Source: Adhaeribacter pallidiroseus (GTDB lineage: Bacteria; Bacteroidota; Bacteroidia; Cytophagales; Hymenobacteraceae). Taken from it: a stretch of DNA of 64,000 nucleotides. A program made the translations under genes and the position numbers. The first letter of the stretch is position 1, and every line of letters begins with the position of its first letter. Where the stretch lies: the NCBI RefSeq assembly GCF_003340495.1, contig NZ_QASA01000001.1:2852001-2916000 (forward strand), in the 5' to 3' direction. The notes beneath the pieces were generated by a model that saw nothing but the letters and a program-made list of their open reading frames with translations, did not search any database and was not told where the DNA came from. Positions 54,565 through 61,566 of this stretch are shown here, piece after piece.

Positions 54565-55176
54565 TTAAAAAGACGTTTTTACCACGTTGGATTTTATAAC
54601 CTCATCTAGTTGTTGGCTACTTTCCAGCAACATTTGAATAATGTTTCTTAAGTTTTGATCCATATCCATTTTTTCCAGAACCATGCATAAACCTAAAATA
54701 CTCGACAATGGTCCTCGCACAAGATGGGATTGGTTCCAGGCAATTTCTTTTAGAATACCTTCTTTTTGAGAAACTTGCGATTGGGCATCCCTGAGCTGTT
54801 CATACTGCGATATGTAGCTAGTAATGTCATAACCCATACAAAAAATACCGGCTGGCTGTTGATCATCATCCCATAAAGCTTTGTATTCCCACTGGGTAAT
54901 AATATACCCACCATGACCATCGTGCTTGCGAATGGTAGCGGGGAATGTTCTATCGGGCTGGGCGAAACATTGAGCAGCTACTTGTTCACAAACTTTAGTA
55001 TCGTCCGGATGCATTGTCATTTCGTAGCGTTCCCCCACAATCGGGCCGTAAATATGGCCAAAGGTTTCTTTATAATGATTGTTCACGTAGGAGTACCTAC
55101 TATCCATGTTAGTGGTAATAATGTAATAGAAGTGCGAATTTTCAAACAATTTTTTAGTTTCTTCGAAGGTATTCAT
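54565..55176 (-). CDS. PAS protein with DHp-like helix, no kinase domain
   Basis: 203 residues. Residues about 5-125 are a PAS domain: YYIITTNMDSRYSYVNNHYK, then GERYEMTMHPDD, and FCMGYDITSYI. Residues about 140-200 resemble the HisKA dimerisation helix: IAWNQSHLVRGPLSSILGL, where the H box histidine is present. The ATPase domain is missing; the frame ends normally at SF. So it may be a phosphoacceptor that needs another kinase, or a sensor truncated by evolution. ATG at 55174-55176. No signal peptide; cytosolic. Confidence 0.78.
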   Translation of the reverse strand: MNTFEETKKLFENSHFYYIITTNMDSRYSYVNNHYKETFGHIYGPIVGERYEMTMHPDDTKVCEQVAAQCFAQPDRTFPATIRKHDGHGGYIITQWEYKALWDDDQQPAGIFCMGYDITSYISQYEQLRDAQSQVSQKEGILKEIAWNQSHLVRGPLSSILGLCMVLEKMDMDQNLRNIIQMLLESSQQLDEVIKSNVVKTSF

Positions 55177-55658
55177 GCCATCTTAAGTTAGTGTGGTAAA
55201 GGATCAGTATTTACAACGAATGTGTATTATTATACCGTAGCAAAATTCATATTTCAAGTTAAATAATAAAACTACGTTATAGTTGCACACGCTTCTAACT
55301 AAGTAATTAATCTTGGAAAAATAACAATTTAACACTATCAAAGAGAATTTTCTGCTTAACATGGCTAATTATCAGAATTGATAACTCCCGTAAAGCATTT
55401 TCCCATGCTGATGGCCCGCCCAACCTTTTGAAAGTTTCTTAATTAGGCAGGTGTGCAAGTTAAAGGCATCGTTGTTTCCCTGTAAATTACTGTATCAAGT
55501 AGGTTTAGGTTATACTTTTTTACTTCTTTTGGGATTAAAAGATAAAAAACGCATAGAATCAGCAAAATGTAAAAACGAAGATCGCCAGATTTACTTTTTA
55601 TTGCTGCTATTTTATAAATCCATTCTTAGATTTTTACTTTCTACCTTTAGCTTATGCA
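55177..55658. other. Intergenic region without recognised gene
   Basis: 480 bp, A+T-rich. The 55451-55717 plus-strand frame is hydrophobic and low complexity and overlaps the hydrolase remnant; I do not believe it. Confidence 0.35.
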
Positions 55659-56066
55659 TCAATCATCTAAATAAGCTTCTATCACTTCAATGGTTTCTAT
55701 GGGAGCCCTTAAATTAGGACAATGACCGGTTGCTTGTAATTTTATGAAGGTGCTGTTTGTGATGACCTGATTCATGTATAATCCTACTTCTTCCGGCGCA
55801 ATCATATCTTCCGAACATTGTAAGATATAGGTCTTTGTTTTTAGATTTAATAAGTCTAACCGATTATCGGCCAGAAATGAAACTTGAGCAAAATGTTGGG
55901 CTATTTCCGGATTAGTATTACAAAAACTATTTGCCATTTCCTCTGCATGGGAAGGATTGGGCGAACTACCTAAAATAAATTGGGCAAAAGTAATAGACCC
56001 GTTCGTATAATCTGTTTTCATAAAGTATAGCATTTCCTGCACATCTTCATAGCTAAAGCCTCCGTA
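55659..56066 (-). pseudogene. RsbQ-like alpha/beta hydrolase, C-terminal half only
   Basis: 127 residues from a GTG, extendable to YGGFSYEDVQ before an in-frame TAA at 56067-56069. The sequence matches the C-terminal half of RsbQ-type hydrolases: SFCNTNPEIAQHFAQVSF, ILQCSEDMIAPEEVG and ATGHCPNLRAPIET, with the Asp and His of the triad. The oxyanion and nucleophile half is missing. So this is the remnant of a larger hydrolase gene. Confidence 0.78.
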
Positions 56067-56236
56067 TTACAGTCCTTTTTGAATATAACACCGCCGTTAA
56101 ATCAAAGGCGATCCGTTTTGTTATTCTTATAAAACTACGTCTCATTTAATGCCCCAGAATATGTTAGACGAGAAAAAGCAAATTTTAGAAAATTAACCGG
56201 AAGCTTTTATTTTTGTCTGGTTTATTGCTTTTGAAG

Positions 56237-57112
56237 ATGCCTGCGAATACCCCGGATCGACCTTTACCTGTGTACCGGGATGCCTGGATTAAATATCTCG
56301 GCGTTCCGGTTATAACGGCTTTTGCGTATTACCTTACCTATGATCATGTCGAATTTAACGGTTGGTTTATTTACGAAATCCTGAGCGATGCCTTTAAGAT
56401 TTTCCTGGTGTGGCACGTAGTCCGGCTGGTTATTGTGTATTTAGATAAAGTTCTTGCCTACCAAAATCATCTGACAAAAAGATTATTAGTACAAACACTG
56501 GCTACTGGTTTAGTGGGTGTCGTGGCACTTTCGGTATTAGTGTATCTGGATTATGCTTTGGTTCGCCCTTACCAAATCAATCATTATTGGAGTCTGGATG
56601 TAGTTATTGCCCTTATTTTTATTTTATTTATTAATGGAATTTACGTGGCGCTGTATTTTTATGATTCCTATGTAACCAGTGTTGCCGAAAATAAATCGAT
56701 GGAGAAAAACTTAGAAGCACAAATTGAAAAAGGTCAATCCGAATATTATTTACGAGAACCTACTACTTCCCGCGAACAGTTATTGGTGAAAGTAGGCCGG
56801 AAAGATGTTGTGGTACCTTACGTCGAAATTTGCTGTATCTACTCCCGGGATAAAGAGACCTATTTACTTACCGCCGACCATAAAACCTACCTGCACGATT
56901 TTTCGCTGGATCGTCTTGAAGAGCAATTACCCACTAGTCAGTTTTTTCGGGCTAACCGAAAGTTTATTATTACGCCTGAACTGGTACGGACCATTTCTAC
57001 CGAAGCGCACGGGAAACTTCAAGTTTATTTAAAACCTTATTCTTCATTACCCGCAACCGTAACTATTAGCCGCGAAAAGGCACCGCTGTTTCGTCGGTGG
57101 CTGAAACGTTAA
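56237..57112 (+). CDS. Membrane LytTR transcription regulator
   Basis: 291 residues from ATG 56237; an upstream TTG at 56213 is possible but adds eight unlikely residues. Four hydrophobic segments lie at about 21-135 (VPVITAFAYYLTY, FKIFLVWHVVRLVIVY, LATGLVGVVALSVLVYLDYAL, VVIALIFILFINGIYVALYFY). A coiled linker follows, and residues about 185-285 are a LytTR DNA-binding domain (LLVKVGRKDVVVPYVEI, then YLHDFSLDRLEEQLP, FFRANRKFIIT). It likely senses the membrane or a ligand and regulates nearby genes, probably the beta-lactamase-fold gene just downstream. Confidence 0.88.
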   Translation: MPANTPDRPLPVYRDAWIKYLGVPVITAFAYYLTYDHVEFNGWFIYEILSDAFKIFLVWHVVRLVIVYLDKVLAYQNHLTKRLLVQTLATGLVGVVALSVLVYLDYALVRPYQINHYWSLDVVIALIFILFINGIYVALYFYDSYVTSVAENKSMEKNLEAQIEKGQSEYYLREPTTSREQLLVKVGRKDVVVPYVEICCIYSRDKETYLLTADHKTYLHDFSLDRLEEQLPTSQFFRANRKFIITPELVRTISTEAHGKLQVYLKPYSSLPATVTISREKAPLFRRWLKR

Positions 57113-57189
57113 GCTACATTTCGTCGCTTTTTTAAGGGTGGTTCAGTAACAAAAAAGCGGATTAAATGTTTCCTGGTCATTATTGCCTC

Positions 57190-57197
57190 TAGATTTG
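57190..57197 (+). promoter_or_regulatory. Candidate -7 element of the serine hydrolase (TAGATTTG)
   Basis: A perfect TAnnTTTG, followed by C, 27 bp before the ATG at 57225, between the LytTR gene and the hydrolase. Confidence 0.5.
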
Positions 57198-57224
57198 CCG
57201 CTGCATTTCTAATCAGTCAGCACC

Positions 57225-58919
57225 ATGAAATCTCTACTGCATTTTACTTTTTATGCTTCTCTGCTACTACTAATGATACCCTCCCGGGTAGCAGCGCAAG
57301 CCTTATCTCCCCTGCTCCAAAGTAGCTTGGATTCTGTTTTTAAAACCTGGGATACCGCTAAAACACCGGGCGCCGTAGTGGCAGTTATAAAAGACGGGCA
57401 AATCGTTTACCAGCGAGCCTATGGGATGGCCCATGTAGCGCATCAGGAAAAACTTACCGTGAATCATGCATTTTGGGTAGCCTCTATGTCGAAGCAATTT
57501 ACCGCCATGAGCATTGCCTTGTTAGCCGAAGCAGGAAAACTCCGTTTGAATGATGACATCCGGAAATACTTGCCGCAACTCCCGGATTTAGGCGATACTG
57601 TGCGCATTCATCACCTCATTCACCATACTAGTGGCCTGCGTGACGGCTTTACCTTAATTGGCTTGCGATTTAAAGGAGAAAAGCATTATACTAACGCCAA
57701 GGTAGTAGCCGCCATGGCGCAGCAAAAAAGATTAAATTTTAAACCGGGCACGCGTTACGAATATCTGGATAGTGGGTATGTTTTACTGGCTGAGATTGTG
57801 GAAAAAGTTAGCGGATTGCCTTTCGCTGCATTCACAGAAGCAACTATATTCCGCCCCCTGGGCATGACGCACACCCAATTTGCCGGTAATTTTAAAAATC
57901 CGGCTGCCCTTATAGCCACCGGATACGGCGTACAATATAAAAATAACCAGGTAAAATACCGACCGCAACGTTTTAAAGGAAACTCGGTGGGCTCTACGGG
58001 TTTAATCACCACTATCGCTGATTTAGCAAAATGGGACGCTAATTTTTACCAGAACCAGTTAGGAAAGAAATCTTTGGAACTTATCAAGCAATTAATTGCC
58101 CCAACTCCCTTAAACAATGGTACCCTAAATAAATATGGTTTTGGATTAGAAATAGGTTATTACCAGAATTATTTCGCTACCACCCACAGCGGCGCAGACC
58201 CGGGTTATAAAGCCGAAATGGTGCGCTTCCCGGACCAACGGCTAACGTTAATTTGCCTGGCTAACACTGAAAATGTATATAGCCTTACTCCTAAACTATT
58301 ACACTTGGGCACCAATATTATTCAAAAAAAAATTACCACAGAGCAACCGAAAAAAATACCGGAAGATCAATCAAACTATTCTGCTTTAACTGGCTATTAC
58401 CTGAACCCCGTAAATAATTATGAATTAAGTGTTATAAGCGAGGCGAAAGGAGAACTGTTTGCGGCTACTTCGCTAAACGGCTATAAATTCTCTTTGGTAA
58501 AAACCGCACCCTTGCACTATCAAAATCAAGGATTAAAGGAGAATGAATGGCAATTTTTAAAAACGGAAGACGGAGAGGTAAACCAAATTCAATTAAAAAG
58601 CTTACGGGAGAATGATTATTTTTTAAAAAAAGTGCGACCCCAAAGCTTTACTCCAGATCAATTAAAAAAATACATAGGCTGCTATTATTCACCCGAGTTA
58701 GATAAAACCTACCGATTAGGTATAAAGAAAGGAAAGTTAGGTCTTAAACTCTTCGGCCTTTTCCATATTCCTTTTCAACCTTTAGAAGGTAACCGGTTTT
58801 TAATGGATTTTATCGGCAATAACTCTATTATTTTCCAATCGGATGCTACAGGTAGAATAACGGGATTTTCCTTTAACCGTCGCGCTATTACAAACCTGGC
58901 ATTTACCCGCAAAAACTGA
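57225..58919 (+). CDS. Serine hydrolase, beta-lactamase/PBP4-like
   Basis: 564 residues with signal peptide (about 1-24, RVAAQA). The beta-lactamase-class C fold spans about 30-370: SMSKQFTAM carries the SxxK nucleophile, YLDSGY stands where the family has YxN, and HSGADPGYKAEM is the HxG block. The C-terminal 180 residues form a lipocalin-like beta domain seen in such hydrolases (YYLNPVNNYELSVI onwards). Role may be peptide or ester hydrolysis at the envelope; the Asn in the YxN motif is Asp here, so activity may differ. It follows the LytTR gene by 112 bp. Confidence 0.88.
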   Translation: MKSLLHFTFYASLLLLMIPSRVAAQALSPLLQSSLDSVFKTWDTAKTPGAVVAVIKDGQIVYQRAYGMAHVAHQEKLTVNHAFWVASMSKQFTAMSIALLAEAGKLRLNDDIRKYLPQLPDLGDTVRIHHLIHHTSGLRDGFTLIGLRFKGEKHYTNAKVVAAMAQQKRLNFKPGTRYEYLDSGYVLLAEIVEKVSGLPFAAFTEATIFRPLGMTHTQFAGNFKNPAALIATGYGVQYKNNQVKYRPQRFKGNSVGSTGLITTIADLAKWDANFYQNQLGKKSLELIKQLIAPTPLNNGTLNKYGFGLEIGYYQNYFATTHSGADPGYKAEMVRFPDQRLTLICLANTENVYSLTPKLLHLGTNIIQKKITTEQPKKIPEDQSNYSALTGYYLNPVNNYELSVISEAKGELFAATSLNGYKFSLVKTAPLHYQNQGLKENEWQFLKTEDGEVNQIQLKSLRENDYFLKKVRPQSFTPDQLKKYIGCYYSPELDKTYRLGIKKGKLGLKLFGLFHIPFQPLEGNRFLMDFIGNNSIIFQSDATGRITGFSFNRRAITNLAFTRKN

Positions 58920-59011
58920 AACTCTTTATTTCTATAGCTATTTATGGAGCCGGTTTATTTACCGGAGCCACCGCCTACACCTTATTTTTTAAAATTTTAC
59001 TTTATATCACA

Positions 59012-59833
59012 ATGAAAAATTTACCACTGGTACTAATCACCACGCTAGGTTTACAGGTTAGTACAGCACCTAATGGCCAAGCCCAGGAACGGGAAAAAGA
59101 AATTACCCTGGCCTACGGTCCATTCCAGCAAACCACCCTGGACAAACAAGCTTCGCCCCTCTTGTACAAAAGCCACCATTCCAACACCGCTACGTTTACT
59201 TTTATCAACCGAACCCCGCGTAGTCAGTTTCACATCAGATTAAATCCGGGCTGGGGCTCGTATGCTCCGGATCGTTTTAAAGCGCGTACCTACGGCGACG
59301 AAGACTACGTTTATTCCATTACGCCCACTTTGTACGTGCTTAACTTAAAAATCGGGTACCTGCGCAAATTTAACAAGCCACATAAACCAAACTTTTTAGC
59401 CGGAGCAGAACTCGCCGAAAACTTGTTTATATCGGACCAGATTGCTAATACTTACTGGGCTACCAGTATTGCTTCGCTCAATTTAATAGGTCAGCGCGCA
59501 TTCAAAATTTCGAATAGGCAAAAGATTACCGCCCAGGTTAGTATGCCGGTAATAGCGGCGGTTTCCCGGTTTAACTACGCTAATTTCCCGAAATCTACTG
59601 ACGGTTCTAATTTTGTAGAGTTTTTCCGGCAGGGCACCGAATTAGTTTCTATGAATAAACTGCAGCAGATCAACCTGGAAGCCCGGTACAGTTACAGTTT
59701 AAGCCAGCGCTTTCAAGTGGGATTAAATTATCAGTTTAGCTGGCTCCATTACCCGGAACCTAGAACCATCCGGACTTATTCCCAAGCGCTTTTATTCCAG
59801 ACCAGTTATCGCTTCAAATTCCGGGAGGCATAA
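59012..59833 (+). CDS. Outer-membrane barrel-like hypothetical protein
   Basis: 273 residues with signal peptide (about 1-24, NGQAQE). The body has alternating beta strands with aromatic residues (TATFTFINRTPRSQFHIRL, VGLNYQFSWLHYPEP) and ends in a barrel-like FQTSYRFKFREA. This fits an outer-membrane beta-barrel of about ten to twelve strands. No known family is recognised. It stands between the serine hydrolase and the S41 protease, all on the plus strand with gaps of about 90 bp, so cotranscription is likely. Confidence 0.65.
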   Translation: MKNLPLVLITTLGLQVSTAPNGQAQEREKEITLAYGPFQQTTLDKQASPLLYKSHHSNTATFTFINRTPRSQFHIRLNPGWGSYAPDRFKARTYGDEDYVYSITPTLYVLNLKIGYLRKFNKPHKPNFLAGAELAENLFISDQIANTYWATSIASLNLIGQRAFKISNRQKITAQVSMPVIAAVSRFNYANFPKSTDGSNFVEFFRQGTELVSMNKLQQINLEARYSYSLSQRFQVGLNYQFSWLHYPEPRTIRTYSQALLFQTSYRFKFREA

Positions 59834-59919
59834 TCTACTTGTAAGTTTACCCTTTATTTTTCAAATCTTTTCCTGAATAAATTAACCATCCATCAACAGC
59901 ATTAATCATTTTTAAAATT

Positions 59920-60948
59920 ATGAAATCCATTCGTTTTAACCTGTTCTTATTTTTATTCATTTTACTTTTATCAGCTTGCGAAAAAACCTTGGTGGGTCCG
60001 GTAGCACCCAATAATTCGGAAGAAAATTTTGAAAAGCTTTGGCAGGAATACGACCGGCTGTACGGTTCTTTTAGAGTTAAAAACATAAACTGGGATGCAT
60101 TATACGCCCAGTACCGCCCATTGGTAAAACCAACTACTTCCGACGCCGAGCTCATGACCATCATGACGAATCTGCTCCGGCCACTGGATGATAACCACGT
60201 TTTTTTAAGGCCACTGCGCAGCACCGGGCTGAAACCATTTAATGGTGGCCTGTTGGGTCGGCAAAAGTTCGAAGATTATGATAAAGCCGTAGCTCAGGCT
60301 TATTTAACAGATAAGAAAACCTATGGTAATGCCATTATATACGGCAAACTACGGCCAGATATTGGCTACATTAACTTGCTGCACTTCGATAATAATTTTA
60401 ATTTTTATACCAAAGCCCTGGATGATATTCTGAATGAGCTAGAAGCTACTAAAGGCATCGTGGTTGAAATGCGCGAAAACGACGGCGGCGAAGACCGCGT
60501 GAGCCAATATATTGCTAACCGGTTTGCTTCCGAAAAGCATTTATCGTTTACCAGCCGCTTGCGCAACGGACCTAAACACTCTGATTTTGCCGCCCCATTA
60601 AAATTTTACACAGAGCCCGCCGGCCATTATCAATTTACCAAACCGGTAGTGGTACTTACCCGTCGGGCTGTTTTTAGCGCCGGCGAAACCTTTGTGCTGG
60701 CCATGAAACAAAATAAAAATGTGACGCTGGTGGGCGATTCAACCGGCGGTGGTATCCCGGATGCCATGCGCCGCGAATTACCTAATGGCTGGGTTTTCCG
60801 AGTTCCGATTGCGGATGTACGCGGACCCAAAGGCGAGAGCTACGAAGGCATTGGCATTGCCCCGGATGTTTTGATCAAAAACAAGAAAACTGATTTAGCT
60901 GCCGGCAAAGATGAAGCCCTGGAGACCGCCATTTCCTTGATCGACTAA
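59920..60948 (+). CDS. S41-family peptidase lipoprotein
   Basis: 342 residues. Signal with lipobox LLLSAC at about 15-20, so an outer- or inner-membrane lipoprotein. An N-terminal helical segment (EKLWQEYDRLYGSFR) precedes the C-terminal-processing protease core. The catalytic Ser is in AVFSAGETFVLA and the substrate strand GIVVEMRENDGG lies before it; GDSTGGGIPDAM and GIGIAPDVLI complete the fold. The Lys of the dyad cannot be set with certainty. It is the last gene of the LytTR cassette, with a terminator 26 bp later. Confidence 0.88.
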   Translation: MKSIRFNLFLFLFILLLSACEKTLVGPVAPNNSEENFEKLWQEYDRLYGSFRVKNINWDALYAQYRPLVKPTTSDAELMTIMTNLLRPLDDNHVFLRPLRSTGLKPFNGGLLGRQKFEDYDKAVAQAYLTDKKTYGNAIIYGKLRPDIGYINLLHFDNNFNFYTKALDDILNELEATKGIVVEMRENDGGEDRVSQYIANRFASEKHLSFTSRLRNGPKHSDFAAPLKFYTEPAGHYQFTKPVVVLTRRAVFSAGETFVLAMKQNKNVTLVGDSTGGGIPDAMRRELPNGWVFRVPIADVRGPKGESYEGIGIAPDVLIKNKKTDLAAGKDEALETAISLID

Positions 60949-60973
60949 AATTTTTAAAATTTTCCTCTTTTTC

Positions 60974-61001
60974 ACCCCTGCTATTAGGCGCAGGGGTTTT
61001 A
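60974..61001 (+). terminator. Terminator after the S41 peptidase
   Basis: ACCCCTGC / GCAGGGGT with an 8-base loop followed by TTTT. Confidence 0.8.
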
Positions 61002-61034
61002 CTATTTCCAAGTAATGCTTTGCTCCGGAAAGTT

Positions 61035-61490
61035 TTAAATTAAGGTAAACGTAGAAGTTAAACCCACACAAAAATTCAGCGGTAATTGAGCGACGCCAAA
61101 AATGGCCCGGCTGTGCCTCCCTTTTTCGCCCTTTACATTTACGAATAAATCAGAAGCTCCATTTACTACCTGGGGAGCACTGTCAAAATCAGAATTAGCC
61201 TGGTAATACGCATCAAAATGGTTTAAGCCTACAACTTTATCAAAGCCTACGTATTGGTTTACCTGGGCCAACACATTTAAAGCACAAAGTTGCATCGCTT
61301 TGTATCCATTTTCCAGAGAAATTTCGTTACCTAGTTTGCCTTGATAAAGCATTTCATTATTTCGAAACGGAAACTGAATGGCTAAATAAGCTATATTCCC
61401 CCGGATATTAACGGACACATAACTACCTCCGGGTTTAGGAGGCTCGGGTAAATGCAAGCCTAATAGTTCTAATTTTTCGTGAATAATCAT
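61035..61490 (-). CDS. RidA-family protein
   Basis: 151 residues, RidA/YjgF fold: GSYVSVNIRGNIAYLAIQFPF at the start, GKLGNEISLENGYKAMQLCALN in the middle, and HSRAIFGVAQLPLN at the end with the Arg expected to bind the substrate carboxylate. RidA proteins hydrolyse reactive enamine/imine intermediates; members of this longer subgroup have unknown partners. ATG at 61488-61490; a terminator of the convergent S41 gene separates them. Confidence 0.85.
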   Translation of the reverse strand: MIIHEKLELLGLHLPEPPKPGGSYVSVNIRGNIAYLAIQFPFRNNEMLYQGKLGNEISLENGYKAMQLCALNVLAQVNQYVGFDKVVGLNHFDAYYQANSDFDSAPQVVNGASDLFVNVKGEKGRHSRAIFGVAQLPLNFCVGLTSTFTLI

Positions 61491-61566
61491 TTTGGAAAAA
61501 ATTACCTAATGATAAACCAGGAAGTGTTGAGCTTCAAGCTTTACTAAGGTACAATGCCACAATCGT

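Noticed and set aside
55451-55717. 88-aa hydrophobic plus-strand frame
   Set aside because: Low-complexity Leu/Phe-rich stretch overlapping the RsbQ-like remnant.
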